In this document: positions 9,283-18,752 of the stretch, one piece after another | Numbering within the stretch: position 1 is the stretch's first letter | How the letters are laid out: each line of letters starts with the position of its first letter | Assembly (NCBI GenBank): GCA_033851265.1 | Contig: JAWWOW010000016.1 | Coordinates: forward strand, 1-64,000 | Source: JAWWOW01 sp033851265 | GTDB taxonomy: Bacteria; Actinomycetota; Actinomycetes; JAWWOW01 | Length of the DNA stretch: 64,000 bases | Reading direction: 5' to 3' | Program-made: the position numbers and the translations under genes | Notes under the pieces: model-generated | What the model was told of the DNA's origin: nothing | The model's database searches: none | What the model saw: the letters and a program-made list of their open reading frames with translations, nothing else

Positions 9283-10554
9283 TCAGTCGTGGGCGTAAGC
9301 CGGATGGCGTCGGACAAGAGTGCTCACGGCCTCCCGGATCTCACCGGCTGCGCTGCCGTCGGCATCGCGGACGGCTCGGCCGATGAGTCCGGACACCTCT
9401 TTCATCTCCACCTCGTTCATCCCCTGCGTCGTGACCGCGGGTGTCCCGACGCGGAGCCCGGACGCCACAGCGGGTGGCTCCGGGTCGAATGGGATGGCGT
9501 TCTTGTTCAAGGTGATGCCGGCCGCGTCACAGCGCGCCTCCGCGTCCTTGCCGGTGACGCCGACTTCGCGCAAGTCGAGCAGCGCGAGGTGCGTGTCGGT
9601 GCCACCAGCCACCGGTCGCAGCCCCTCCTCGGCGAGGCCCTCGGCGAGCGCCCGCGCATTGGCAACGACCTGCCGCGCATAGGTCTGGTACGCCGTCGAC
9701 TGGGCTTCTTTGAGCGCGACCGCCTTGGCGGCTACTGCGTGCATGCACGGGCCGCCCTGCGTGAACGGGAACACGGCCTTGTCGATCTTCTGCGCATGTT
9801 CTTCGCGGCACACGATCATGCCGCCGCGCGGACCGCGCAGCACCTTGTGTGTCGTGAAGGAAACGACGTCGCAGTGCGGCACCGGGCTCGGGATCGCGCC
9901 GCCCGCAACGAGACCGATGAAGTGCGCAGCGTCGCACAGCAGGATGGCACCGACCTCATCGGCGATGGCGCGGAACGCTTCGAAGTCGATGAGTCGTGGG
10001 TAGGCCGTCGCACCGCAGATGATCATCTTGGGTCGGTGCTCGAGGGCGAGCGACCGCACCTCGTCGTAGTCGATCGTCTCGGTGTCGCGCTTGACGGCGT
10101 ACCCGACGGTGTTGAACCACTTGCCCGAGAAGTTCACCTTGCTGCCGTGGGTGAGGTGTCCCCCGTGCGGGAGCGACATGGCAAGAACCGTGTCTCCCGG
10201 CTGGCAGAACGCCGCGTAGACAGCGAGGTTGGCGCTGGCGCCACTGTGCGGCTGCATGTTTGCGTGCTCGCAGCCGAACAGCTGCTTGGCGCGCTCGATG
10301 CCGATGTTTTCGGCCTTGTCGACCTCCACGCACCCGCCGTAGTAGCGGCGGCCCGGATACCCCTCGGCGTACTTGTTGGACAGCGTGCTGCCGAGGGCGG
10401 CGAGGACGGCCGGAGAGGTGAAGTTCTCACTCGCGATCAGCTGAAGCCCCCCGCGAAGTCGCTCGAGCTCACCGAGCACAACACCGGCGATGTCCGGGTC
10501 GGTCTGCTGCAGGGACGCGAAGTCAGGACCCCAGAAGGGCACGGTCTCACTCAC
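9283..10554 (-). CDS. glyA: Serine hydroxymethyltransferase
   Basis: This is a PLP enzyme (423 aa) that converts serine and tetrahydrofolate to glycine and 5,10-methylene-THF. The Schiff-base lysine is K237 in SFTTHKVLRGPRGG. Other family elements are the N-terminal LIASENFTSPAVL, the YAEGYPGRRYYGGC segment and the ANMQPHSGASANL loop. The GTG start at 10554 is preceded by TAGAGT and a 6-base spacer, so the gene probably has its own leaderless promoter inside the 3' end of tsaC rather than depending only on read-through. Confidence 0.97.
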   Translation of the reverse strand: MSETVPFWGPDFASLQQTDPDIAGVVLGELERLRGGLQLIASENFTSPAVLAALGSTLSNKYAEGYPGRRYYGGCVEVDKAENIGIERAKQLFGCEHANMQPHSGASANLAVYAAFCQPGDTVLAMSLPHGGHLTHGSKVNFSGKWFNTVGYAVKRDTETIDYDEVRSLALEHRPKMIICGATAYPRLIDFEAFRAIADEVGAILLCDAAHFIGLVAGGAIPSPVPHCDVVSFTTHKVLRGPRGGMIVCREEHAQKIDKAVFPFTQGGPCMHAVAAKAVALKEAQSTAYQTYARQVVANARALAEGLAEEGLRPVAGGTDTHLALLDLREVGVTGKDAEARCDAAGITLNKNAIPFDPEPPAVASGLRVGTPAVTTQGMNEVEMKEVSGLIGRAVRDADGSAAGEIREAVSTLVRRHPAYAHD

Positions 10555-10558
10555 GGGG

Positions 10559-11200
10559 TCACTCTACGGGGACAACGGCGCGCAGGGCATCGGCGTCGAG
10601 AGCACCGAGCCGAAGGATCCGCGGTACGTCTCCTGTGAGATCGACGATCGTCGACGGTACGGCGACGCCGCACGGGCCACCGTCGAGGTAGACGGAGACG
10701 TCCTCGCCCAGTTGCGCTTGCGCGTCGAGGACCGTCGTTGCCGGTGCGTCGCCGGATCGGTTGGCGCTGCTGACGGCGAGCGGACCCGTCTCGGAGATCA
10801 GGGCGAGCGCGAGCGGATGGTCGGGCATCCGGAGCGCAACAGTCCCCCGGGTATCACCCAAGTCCCATGCCAGCGCCGGGTTGTGCGTCGTCACCAGCGT
10901 CAGCGGTCCAGGCCAAAATGCGTCAGCGAGAGCGCGGCCGGCAACGGACAACGTGGCGAAGAGTGCCTCGGCCATGTCGCGCGATGCCACTAGCACGGGG
11001 ACGGGCATGTCACGCCCGCGGCCCTTCGCCGAAAGCAACGCATCAACCGCAGATGGCATGAACGCATCAGCCGCCAACCCATACACCGTGTCGGTCGGAA
11101 GCACGACGAGTTCATTGCGTCGGATGGCGGCGATGGCTGCGCCGATGCCACGCTCGCGCTGTATCGAGTCGCTGCAGTCGAACGTCGTGCTCACGGGCAT
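10559..11200 (-). CDS. tsaC: L-threonylcarbamoyladenylate synthase (Sua5/YciO/YrdC family)
   Basis: This 213-residue YrdC-domain enzyme makes threonylcarbamoyl-AMP from threonine, bicarbonate and ATP for the t6A37 modification of ANN-decoding tRNAs. The VLPTDTVYGLAADA strand-turn and the SSANRSG signature are visible. It has no C-terminal Sua5 extension. The ATG at 11200 overlaps prmC by 10 bases; the GTG at 11194 would give the commoner GTGA overlap, so the exact start is open. Position next to prmC and prfA is a conserved actinobacterial arrangement. Confidence 0.92.
   Translation of the reverse strand: MPVSTTFDCSDSIQRERGIGAAIAAIRRNELVVLPTDTVYGLAADAFMPSAVDALLSAKGRGRDMPVPVLVASRDMAEALFATLSVAGRALADAFWPGPLTLVTTHNPALAWDLGDTRGTVALRMPDHPLALALISETGPLAVSSANRSGDAPATTVLDAQAQLGEDVSVYLDGGPCGVAVPSTIVDLTGDVPRILRLGALDADALRAVVPVE
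10561..10566 (-). promoter_or_regulatory. Leaderless -10 element for glyA
   Basis: TAGAGT on the minus strand lies exactly 6 bases before the glyA GTG, placing transcription start at or next to the start codon. No convincing -35 is visible. It overlaps the tsaC stop codon. Confidence 0.6.
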
Positions 11201-12006
11201 CGCGCCGTCGTGAATCGGTCGCGCCCTGCGAGGTCACGATGGTCGAGGACGTCGACGAAGCCGGCAGCCTGCACGATCGCGGGGACAGCCGCGCCCTGAT
11301 CGGCGCTGTGCTCGATGGCGATGACTCCGCCTGGACGGAGCAGTCGTTTAGCAGTCATGACGACGGAACTCACAATCGCGAGGCCATCATCGTCTGCGTA
11401 CAACGCCCGGGACGGTTCGTGGTCACGCACCTCTGGGTCTAGTCGGTGCTGGTCTTCGACCGGCACGTACGGCGGGTTGGAGACGACCGCGTCGACGGTG
11501 CCGTCGAGCTCCCGCAATGCATGTGCGGCGTCGGCGTGATGGAGCATCACGTCTAGTCCCGTGTGAGCAACGTTTTTCCGAGCCCAGGCGATGGCGTTCG
11601 GATCCAGCTCCACCGCGTGAACGCGCGCGCCGGCGACCTCGTCTGCGACACCAAGGGCGATCGTGCCGGGGCCGGTGCACAGGTCGACAACCAGCGGCGC
11701 CGGTACGCCAACAAGCGCGTCGATGATCCAGCCGGCAACCAGTTCCGTCTCCGGACGCGGCACATAGACGCCCGGCCCGACCAGCAGCTCCAGCTGACGA
11801 AACGGCGCGGTGCCGACGATGTACTGCAGTGGCTCCCGGGCAGCCCGCCGCGCAACTAGCTCGTCATAGTCAGCGCCGAGGTCGCCACGCGGCAGTGCGT
11901 GCCGTTGCACTCCGAGCAGGTAGGCGGCAAGCGCCTCCGCATCGTGCCGAGCGCTCGGCACCCCGGCATCAGCGAGCCGCTGCGCGGCTGCGGCAACCGT
12001 GCTCAC
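11191..12006 (-). CDS. prmC: Peptide chain release factor N5-glutamine methyltransferase
   Basis: This is a 271-residue SAM-dependent methyltransferase (HemK/PrmC) that methylates the Gln of the GGQ motif in release factors. It has an N-terminal helical substrate-binding domain, the SAM-binding VVDLCTGPGTIALGVA strand-loop at about 106-121, the acidic VELDPNAI element and the catalytic NPPY at 177-180. It overlaps its substrate gene prfA by four bases (GTGA). The enzyme and its substrate are therefore translated together. Confidence 0.95.
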   Translation of the reverse strand: MSTVAAAAQRLADAGVPSARHDAEALAAYLLGVQRHALPRGDLGADYDELVARRAAREPLQYIVGTAPFRQLELLVGPGVYVPRPETELVAGWIIDALVGVPAPLVVDLCTGPGTIALGVADEVAGARVHAVELDPNAIAWARKNVAHTGLDVMLHHADAAHALRELDGTVDAVVSNPPYVPVEDQHRLDPEVRDHEPSRALYADDDGLAIVSSVVMTAKRLLRPGGVIAIEHSADQGAAVPAIVQAAGFVDVLDHRDLAGRDRFTTARCP

Positions 12007-13064
12007 GTCGCGGTCGCGAGTCGCTCGGACGTGTCGGCGTCAATGAGCGCACCGATCACGGCATCGAGATCACCGTCGAGAACCTGGTCGAGGTTGTAGG
12101 CCTTGAAGTTGACGCGATGGTCGGAAATGCGGTTCTCGGCGAAGTTATAGGTGCGGATGCGTTCGCTGCGGTCGACAGTGCGCACCTGGCTGGCCCGGCT
12201 CGCACTGTCCTCTGCCGCGCGCTCCGCCAGAGCCTGCGCCAGTATCCGCGCGCGCAGGATGCGCATCGCCGACTCCTTGTTCTGCAACTGGCTCTTTTCG
12301 TTCTGACACGACACGACGATGCCTGTCGGCTCATGGGTGATGCGCACCGCTGAGTCCGTGGTGTTGACCGATTGGCCGCCTGGGCCGGACGAGCGATACA
12401 CATCGATGCGAAGGTCAGCTGGATCGATGGTGACGTCGACCTCTTCTGCTTCCGGGGCCACGAGTACGCCGACCGCACTTGTGTGAACGCGCCCCTGTGA
12501 CTCAGTGACCGGAACCCGCTGCACGCGGTGCACACCGCCCTCGAACTTCAACCGGCGGTACGGCCCCTCTTGGTCGCCACGCGCCTTGATGGCGACGCTC
12601 ACGTCCTTGTAACCACCGAGGTCAGACTCGGTCGCGTCCAGTACCTCGGTCTTCCACCCGACGCGCTCGGCGTACTTGAGGTACATGCGCAAGAGGTCAC
12701 CAGCGAACAGCGCCGACTCCTCGCCTCCCTCACCGGCCTTGATCTCGAGGATGACGTCCTTGTCATCGGCGGGATCACGTGGCACAAGCAGCAGCGACAG
12801 GCGTTCGGCCAGTTCGTCGCGTTCCGTTTCGAGGCGAGCCGCCTCCTCGCGGAATGACGCGTCCTCGCGTCCGAGTTCGGTTGCCGTGATCAGGTCCTCG
12901 GCCGCGCGCTGCCAGGCGTGGTAGGTCTCGACGATCGGGGTGAGCGTTGAGTAGCGACGCCCCAAGGTTCGGGCCAGGTTCTGGTCCGAGTGCACCTCGG
13001 GTGCGGCGAGCCGACGCTCTAGCTCGGCATGCTCGTTAGCAAGAGCGGTAACGCTCTCGAACAT
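12003..13064 (-). CDS. prfA: Peptide chain release factor 1
   Basis: RF1 (353 aa) reads UAA and UAG. The codon-recognition tripeptide is PVT (185-187) within RVPVTESQGRVHTS, which matches RF1 rather than the SPF of RF2. The catalytic GGQ is at 229-231 in SSGPGGQSVNTT and is methylated by PrmC. The ATG at 13064 is preceded by GAGGAGGTGAG, a strong Shine-Dalgarno sequence with a suitable gap. It lies 86 bases downstream of rpmE. Confidence 0.97.
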   Translation of the reverse strand: MFESVTALANEHAELERRLAAPEVHSDQNLARTLGRRYSTLTPIVETYHAWQRAAEDLITATELGREDASFREEAARLETERDELAERLSLLLVPRDPADDKDVILEIKAGEGGEESALFAGDLLRMYLKYAERVGWKTEVLDATESDLGGYKDVSVAIKARGDQEGPYRRLKFEGGVHRVQRVPVTESQGRVHTSAVGVLVAPEAEEVDVTIDPADLRIDVYRSSGPGGQSVNTTDSAVRITHEPTGIVVSCQNEKSQLQNKESAMRILRARILAQALAERAAEDSASRASQVRTVDRSERIRTYNFAENRISDHRVNFKAYNLDQVLDGDLDAVIGALIDADTSERLATAT

Positions 13065-13150
13065 CGGTACTCACCTCCTCACTGCTGCCGCGGACAGACG
13101 AAACGGCGCCGACGAACGGGACTCACCCGCGCGCCAGCGCCGTCAGGTCG

Positions 13151-13360
13151 CTACTTCTTGCCGGAGTACCGCTTCTCGAACTTCTCGACGCGGCCGCCGA
13201 CGTCCATGATCTTCTGCTTGCCCGTGTAGAACGGGTGGCAGGCCGAGCAAACCTCGGCATGCATGACGCCGTCCTTGGCAGTGCTGCGTGTAGTGAACGT
13301 GTTACCACACGTGCAGGTGACCGTCGTTTCGACGTACTCCGGGTGGATGTCGGGTTTCAC
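13151..13360 (-). CDS. rpmE: 50S ribosomal protein bL31, zinc-binding form
   Basis: bL31 (69 aa) bridges the two ribosomal subunits. Four cysteines in CTCGN and VCSACHPF patterns mark the zinc-binding (C+) form, which in many actinobacteria is replaced under zinc starvation by a Cys-free paralogue elsewhere. The FYTGKQKIMDVGGRVEKF segment is the family core. The GTG start is preceded by AGGAG with good spacing. It sits between rho and prfA, the usual order. Confidence 0.97.
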   Translation of the reverse strand: MKPDIHPEYVETTVTCTCGNTFTTRSTAKDGVMHAEVCSACHPFYTGKQKIMDVGGRVEKFEKRYSGKK

Positions 13361-13418
13361 GGTGCTACTCCTATGTCGCTTGTTACTCAGTCTGCCAGCA
13401 ACGTCAACGGCGCTGGTT

Positions 13419-15185
13419 TTACTCCCCAGGGCTCATCGTCGTCTTCTGGATCTGCATGAGGAACTCGGGGTTGCTCTTCGTCTGCTTCATCTTGTCAATG
13501 AGCAGCTCGAGCGCCTGCTGCATATCAAGGGCGTGGAGCACCCTGCGCAGCTTCCACACGATCGCGAGCTCCTCGGCCCCCATCAGGATCTCTTCCTTAC
13601 GGGTGCCGGACGCGTCGACGTCAATCGCCGGGAACACGCGCTTGTCAGCAATCTTGCGGTCGAGCTTGAGCTCCATGTTTCCGGTGCCCTTGAACTCCTC
13701 GAAGATGACCTCGTCCATACGGGAGCCGGTCTCGACGAGCGCGGTGGCGAGGATCGTCAACGAGCCGCCGTCTTCGATGTTGCGAGCAGCACCGAAGAAC
13801 CGCTTCGGCGGGTACAGCGCTGTCGAGTCGACACCACCGGACAGGATCCGGCCCGATGCCGGCGCGGCCAGGTTGTAGGCACGCCCGAGTCGAGTAATGG
13901 AGTCGAGGAGTACGACGACATCGTGGCCGAGCTCGACGAGACGCTTGGCCCGCTCGATCGCGAGCTCCGCGATCGTCGTGTGGTCTTCGGCGGGACGGTC
14001 GAAGGTCGAAGCGATGACCTCACCCTTGACCGACCGCTGCATGTCGGTGACTTCTTCTGGCCGCTCGTCGACAAGCACAACCATGAGGTGAACCTCAGGG
14101 TTGTTGGTCGTGATGGCATTTGCGATGGCTTGCAGGACCATCGTCTTGCCGGCCTTCGGCGGCGAGACGATGAGGCCGCGCTGGCCCTTACCGATCGGCG
14201 CGATGAGGTCGATGATGCGCGTCGTCAGCTGCGCAGGGTCGGCCTCCAACCGCAGCCGGTCCTGTGGGTAGAGGGGCGTCAGCTTGTTGAACTCGATGCG
14301 CTTGCGGGCTTCTTCCGGATCGACACCGTTGATGGTGTCGAGACGAACGAGCGCGTTGAACTTCTCGCGCCGCTCACCTTCGCGTGGTTGTTTGACCGCA
14401 CCGGTGACCGCATCACCCTTGCGCATGCCGTGGCGGCGCACCTGGGCCAGCGAAACGTAGACGTCATTGGGGCCAGGGAGGTATCCGGACGTCCGGACGA
14501 ACGCATAGTTGTCGAGAATGTCGAGGATGCCCGCGATCGGAATGAGAACGTCATCCTCGGCGATCTGCGGATCGGGCTCGTACTGCTCACCCGGTCGGTT
14601 GCGGTTGCGCTCGCGGAAGCGTCCGCGACGACGCCGGTTGTTACCGAACTCGTCGCGACCTTGGCCGCCGGCTTGACCGCCGCCGCCTTGCGGGCCGCGT
14701 TGTCCGCCGCTCTGGCCACCGCCCTGGCCACCGCCCTGACCACCTTGGCGCTGCTGGTAGTTCTGCCCGCCCTGACGCCCGCCTTGCTGGCCACCCTGTT
14801 GGGTGCGTTGTCCGCTGCCCTGGCCCGGACCGCCTTCGGTCCGCTCGCGGGGTTGGTCGGGCTTGGTTTCAGTGGTCGTGCTGGCAGTGCTTGCGGTGCC
14901 GGTGCCGGTGCCGGTGCCGGTGTCTGTGTCTGCGTCTGTCTTGCTTGCCGCTGAACGTCCGCCGGACGATGCGCCCTGGCGGGATTGGATCGCCTCGATC
15001 AGCTCACCCTTGCGCATCCGCGCGGTGCCGGTGATGCCGAGTTCGGAGGCCATGGCCTGCAACTCGGGCAGCACTTTCGCTGAGAGGCCGCCGCCGGTGG
15101 TCCGTCGGGCCCGGCTCTTGGTGCCGTTGGCCGACGTGCCCGCGTCTGTCGCGGGCTCGGTGGCGTAGTCGATGGTGTCGCTCAC
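13419..15185 (-). CDS. rho: Transcription termination factor Rho with long low-complexity insert
   Basis: Rho (588 aa from the GTG at 15185) is a hexameric RNA-dependent ATPase that ends transcription. An N-terminal Rho-N domain (VLPELQAMASELGITGTARM and on) is followed by about 130 residues of Asp/Thr/Gly then Gln/Gly/Arg repeats, the RNA-binding domain (VSGYLPGPNDVYVSLAQVRR) and the ATPase domain with P-loop PPKAGKT and the DSITRLGRAYN Q-loop region. The GTG is preceded by GAAAGGA. Upstream open codons to 15425 encode nothing conserved. Gln/Gly/Arg inserts are typical of actinobacterial Rho. Confidence 0.95.
   Translation of the reverse strand: MSDTIDYATEPATDAGTSANGTKSRARRTTGGGLSAKVLPELQAMASELGITGTARMRKGELIEAIQSRQGASSGGRSAASKTDADTDTGTGTGTGTASTASTTTETKPDQPRERTEGGPGQGSGQRTQQGGQQGGRQGGQNYQQRQGGQGGGQGGGQSGGQRGPQGGGGQAGGQGRDEFGNNRRRRGRFRERNRNRPGEQYEPDPQIAEDDVLIPIAGILDILDNYAFVRTSGYLPGPNDVYVSLAQVRRHGMRKGDAVTGAVKQPREGERREKFNALVRLDTINGVDPEEARKRIEFNKLTPLYPQDRLRLEADPAQLTTRIIDLIAPIGKGQRGLIVSPPKAGKTMVLQAIANAITTNNPEVHLMVVLVDERPEEVTDMQRSVKGEVIASTFDRPAEDHTTIAELAIERAKRLVELGHDVVVLLDSITRLGRAYNLAAPASGRILSGGVDSTALYPPKRFFGAARNIEDGGSLTILATALVETGSRMDEVIFEEFKGTGNMELKLDRKIADKRVFPAIDVDASGTRKEEILMGAEELAIVWKLRRVLHALDMQQALELLIDKMKQTKSNPEFLMQIQKTTMSPGE
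14895..14942 (-). repeat. Hexanucleotide repeat inside rho
   Basis: Four perfect GGTGCC units (14895-14918, plus-strand reading) are followed by four degenerate units. On the coding strand they encode alternating Gly/Asp and Thr in the Rho insert. Six-base units cannot shift the frame. Confidence 0.85.
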
Positions 15186-15405
15186 TGTGGTCCTTTCGGT
15201 GGACCGGGTAATTGGTGGCGGGCCGCTAGAAACAGCGGTTCGCCGCTGATCCGCCGTACGCTCCGCCTCTAATCGTGGGCGAACCGCGGACAATGAGGGG
15301 CGACCAGGACCGGTGCGCAGCCGGCTCGCGTCCGACGATGTGTCTGCGGGGGTTCTTGCGAGCAACGGAGCCGCGGATAGCGGCTGGTGCCTGACAACCA
15401 TAACA

Positions 15406-15420
15406 CCGAGCGGGGCTCGG
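15406..15420 (-). terminator. Short GC hairpin after thrB
   Basis: CCGAGC-CCC-GCTCGG forms a perfect 6 bp stem with a 3-base loop about 30 bases after the thrB stop on the minus strand, followed by TGTTATGGTTGT. The U tract is imperfect, so it may be a weak intrinsic terminator or part of a rho leader. The 264-base gap 15186-15449 is otherwise without a gene. Confidence 0.4.
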
Positions 15421-15449
15421 ATCATCCCTCCTTGTTACGACACGCAGCC

Positions 15450-16367
15450 TCAGCCCTCCAGCGGGAGGTTCCTGGCGCCGTCGCGATCGACGGACAGCTC
15501 GTGCGGGACGAAGGCAGCGCCGGATAGCCGGGCAGCCGCTTCGGCCTGCTCGCCCGTCGTCAGGGCAAGCACCGTCGGGCCGGCCCCGGAAACGACAGCG
15601 GGGAACCCGGCAGCGCGCAACTTGTCGATGAGCTTCGCGGTGCGCGGCATGGCCGACGCTCGGTAGCCCTGGTGCAGCCGGTCTTCAGTCGCGTCGATGA
15701 GGAGCTCGGTATGTCGCGCCATTGCCTCGACAAGGAGTGCGGTCCGGCCGACGTTGGCGACAGCATCTGCGTGCGGGACCGACTCGGGCAACATCTTGCG
15801 CGCCTTCGAGGTCGACGACCGGGTTGAGGGCACGAAGGCAACGGGTTGCACGTCATCGGAAACCGCGAGCGAAATGGCACGGGCACCTTTGAGGTCGGTC
15901 CACGCGAGGGTCAAGCCGCCGAATAAACACGCGGCAACATTGTCTGGGTGACCCTCGATCTCGGCAGCGAGGCGCAGGACCGCCTCGTCAGCAAGACGTT
16001 CGCTTCCACCAACAACAAGCGCACGCGCTCCCAAGATTCCGCCGACGACTGCCGCTGCCGACGAACCCAACCCGCGCCCTTGCGGGATGCGGTTGGCGCA
16101 GACAACTTCGAGACCGCGTGGTTTGCCACCGAGGACGTCGAAAGCGGCGTACGCCGACTTCACCACAAGGTTGCGGCGATCGCGGCGCAAGTCGTCGGAA
16201 CCTTCGCCGGCGATGTCCACAACCAGGCCGGTCTCAGAAACACGGAAGACGAGGTCGTCGTACATGCTCAAGGCGAGGCCGAGAGCGTCGAACCCAGGGC
16301 CCAGGTTGGCGCTGGTCGCTGGGACTCGGATGCGCATTGGAGCTGCGCGGAATGCTGCTCGGGCCAT
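15450..16367 (-). CDS. thrB: Homoserine kinase
   Basis: This GHMP-family kinase phosphorylates homoserine for threonine synthesis. From the ATG at 16367 it is 305 aa and begins MARAAFRAAPMRIRVPATSA, matching the N-terminal layout of other actinobacterial ThrB proteins. AGGGGA lies just upstream as a ribosome binding site. The ATP-binding glycine-rich motif is GRGLGSSAAAVVGG, and the C-terminal GHMP motif reads FPAVVSGAGPTVLAL. It starts 7 bases after the thrC stop, as the last gene of the lysA-hom-thrC-thrB unit. Confidence 0.95.
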   Translation of the reverse strand: MARAAFRAAPMRIRVPATSANLGPGFDALGLALSMYDDLVFRVSETGLVVDIAGEGSDDLRRDRRNLVVKSAYAAFDVLGGKPRGLEVVCANRIPQGRGLGSSAAAVVGGILGARALVVGGSERLADEAVLRLAAEIEGHPDNVAACLFGGLTLAWTDLKGARAISLAVSDDVQPVAFVPSTRSSTSKARKMLPESVPHADAVANVGRTALLVEAMARHTELLIDATEDRLHQGYRASAMPRTAKLIDKLRAAGFPAVVSGAGPTVLALTTGEQAEAAARLSGAAFVPHELSVDRDGARNLPLEG

Positions 16368-16374
16368 CCGTCCC

Positions 16375-17457
16375 CTACCCCTCGTCCAACCCGAGCTCGC
16401 GTGCAGCCGCGGTTGCGTCCGGCGGGATCGTGACCGGCTTCGGTGCACCGGCGATGGCCCAGTCGGGATCCTTCAGGCCGTTACCGGTGACCGTGCATAC
16501 AACGCGCAAGCCCGAATCCATCGTGCTCTCGGCGCGCGCTTGCAACAAACCCGCGATGCTCGCTGCCGATGATGGCTCAACGAACACACCTTCGCTGCGA
16601 GCGAGAATCCGATAGGCCTCGAGAATCTGGCGATCGGTAACCGACTCGATGGCTCCCCCGGACTCATCACGCGCGGCAATCGCCTGTTTCCACGACGCCG
16701 GGTTGCCGATGCGAATTGCGGTGGCGATCGTCGTCGGCTTGGCGACCGGCTGTCCGGTGACGATCGGAGCCGCACCGGCTGCCTGGAAACCGCGCATCAT
16801 CGGTCGCTGTGTTGTGCGTCCGGCTTCGGCTTCCTCGACGTAACCCTGCCAGTAGGCCGTGATGTTTCCGGCGTTGCCGACGGGCAGGCAGTGCACGTCC
16901 GGCGCATCACCCAGTGCGTCGACGACTTCGAACGCGGCAGTCTTCTGTCCCTCGATGCGGTATTGGTTTACGGAGTTGACGAGCGACACGGGGTAGCCGT
17001 CAGCCAAGTCGCGCGCCAGATTGAGACAGTCGTCGAAGTTGCCTTCGACCTCCAACAGTCGCGCACCGTGGACCAGCGCTTGGGCAAGTTTGCCGAGAGC
17101 GATCTTTCCGGTCGGCACCAGGACGGCGCACACCATGCCCGCACGGACGGCGTAGGCCGCGGCACTTGCACTGGTGTTGCCGGTGCTCGCGCAGATGACA
17201 GCCCTGGCGCCCTCCTCCGCGGCCTTACTTATTGCGACAGTCATGCCGCGGTCCTTGAAGGAGCCCGTGGGGTTGAGGCCTTCGACCTTCAGCCACACGT
17301 CGCAACCGGTGCGTTCGGACAGCACTGGCGCGGGCACAAGAGGCGTGCCGCCCTCGAGCAGGGTGACCACGGGCGTTGCCGCGGTCACCGGAAGCCGATC
17401 GCGATACTCCTCGATGACACCGCGCCACGGACGCGCGTGCCCCACGAGTGTTGTCAC
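16375..17457 (-). CDS. thrC: Threonine synthase
   Basis: This PLP enzyme (360 aa) converts O-phosphohomoserine to threonine. The PLP lysine is K68 in NPTGSFKDRGM, and the phosphate-binding loop is in LPVGNAGNITAYW. The length matches the short bacterial/archaeal-type threonine synthase found in Actinomycetota. It overlaps hom by four bases and precedes thrB, giving the full homoserine-to-threonine branch in one operon. Confidence 0.96.
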   Translation of the reverse strand: MTTLVGHARPWRGVIEEYRDRLPVTAATPVVTLLEGGTPLVPAPVLSERTGCDVWLKVEGLNPTGSFKDRGMTVAISKAAEEGARAVICASTGNTSASAAAYAVRAGMVCAVLVPTGKIALGKLAQALVHGARLLEVEGNFDDCLNLARDLADGYPVSLVNSVNQYRIEGQKTAAFEVVDALGDAPDVHCLPVGNAGNITAYWQGYVEEAEAGRTTQRPMMRGFQAAGAAPIVTGQPVAKPTTIATAIRIGNPASWKQAIAARDESGGAIESVTDRQILEAYRILARSEGVFVEPSSAASIAGLLQARAESTMDSGLRVVCTVTGNGLKDPDWAIAGAPKPVTIPPDATAAARELGLDEG

Positions 17458-18752
17458 CGGGCGTCCTCCCCTTCAACGCGCATGACACTTGCGACAGCAC
17501 GGACGATGTCGAGTGAGCGCAGCTCGTCGACCGTCGCAGCGAGGGCCGCGTCAGTGGCCTCGTGTGTGACGAGGACGAGGGTGGCGTCGTCGAGATGTCC
17601 TTCCTGGCGAACAGTCTGGATGGATACGTCATGACGCGCGAATGCTTCGGCGACATGAGCGAGAACACCAGCCTTGTCGGCGACCTCCAAGGAGACGTGA
17701 TAGCGCGTGACGGTTTCGCCCATCGGGGAGATACGCAGGTCGGCGTACGCCGATTCGCCGACCCCCCGAGCGCCGGTGAGCCGGTTGCGGGCAGCGGCCA
17801 CGAGATCGCCGAGGACCGCGCTGGCTGTCGGCGCTCCCCCGGCGCCGCGGCCATAGAACATCAGCTGCCCGGCGGCCTCCGCTTCGACGAAGACCGCGTT
17901 GTAGGCATCGCGGACACCGGCCAGCGGATGCGTCCGCGGAATCATCGCCGGGTGCACCCGCACACCCACGGCACGCCCGTCTGCACTCAGCTCGGCTATC
18001 GCCAACAACTTCACGATGCAGCCCATGCGCTCGGCACTTGCGACATCGGCTGCCGTGACGTCCGAGATGCCCTGGCGGTGCACGTCTGCTGCAGTCACTC
18101 GCGTATGAAAGGCAAGGCTCGCCAGAATCGCCGCCTTGGCTGCGGCGTCGAAGCCGTCGATGTCAGCCGTCGGGTCCGCTTCGGCGTACCCGAGAGCGGT
18201 CGCTTCTTCGAGCGCCTCGGAGAAGCCTGCACCGGTTTCGTCCATGCGTGAGAGCACGAAGTTGGTGGTGCCATTGACGATGCCCATCACCCGGTGGATG
18301 CGGTCCCCCGCGAGTGACTCGCGCAACGGTCGCAGTAGCGGGATGGCACCCGCGACGCTCGCTTCGAAGTAGAGGTCTGCATTCGTCGCGCGTGCCGCGT
18401 CATAGAGCGCGGGTCCGTCAGCGGCGAGCAATGCTTTGTTGGCGGTCACCACCGACGCACCGCGTCCCAGCGCAGCAAGCAGCAGTGAACGCGCAGGCTC
18501 GATGCCGCCAATGACTTCGACAACAACTTCGACATCATCACGAGCGACCAGCGAGGCAGCGTCCGTTGTGAACAGCGCAGTGTCGACGGGCAGGTCGCGT
18601 GCCTTGTCAGGCCGGCGTACCGCGATACCCGCCAGCTCGACCGGTGCACCGACGCGCGAGGCCAGGTCGTCGCGGTGGTCATGCAACAAGCGAACGACCT
18701 CGCTGCCGACGACGCCGCAACCCAGTAGCGCCACCTTCAACGGTGAGGTCAT
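17454..18752 (-). CDS. hom: Homoserine dehydrogenase with ACT domain
   Basis: This NAD(P)-dependent enzyme (432 aa) reduces aspartate semialdehyde to homoserine. The Rossmann motif GCGVVGSEVVRLL is at about residues 10-22, followed by the catalytic core with GIVNGTTNFVLSRM and EADPTADIDGFDAAAK. A C-terminal ACT domain (from about 350, VADKAGVLAHVAEAFARHDV) indicates threonine feedback inhibition. It overlaps lysA and thrC by four bases at each end. Confidence 0.96.
   Translation of the reverse strand: MTSPLKVALLGCGVVGSEVVRLLHDHRDDLASRVGAPVELAGIAVRRPDKARDLPVDTALFTTDAASLVARDDVEVVVEVIGGIEPARSLLLAALGRGASVVTANKALLAADGPALYDAARATNADLYFEASVAGAIPLLRPLRESLAGDRIHRVMGIVNGTTNFVLSRMDETGAGFSEALEEATALGYAEADPTADIDGFDAAAKAAILASLAFHTRVTAADVHRQGISDVTAADVASAERMGCIVKLLAIAELSADGRAVGVRVHPAMIPRTHPLAGVRDAYNAVFVEAEAAGQLMFYGRGAGGAPTASAVLGDLVAAARNRLTGARGVGESAYADLRISPMGETVTRYHVSLEVADKAGVLAHVAEAFARHDVSIQTVRQEGHLDDATLVLVTHEATDAALAATVDELRSLDIVRAVASVMRVEGEDAR

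Noticed and set aside
13263..14954. Long plus-strand open frame opposite rho
   Set aside because: Composition follows the repeats of the rho insert; no motif, and rho is unambiguous.
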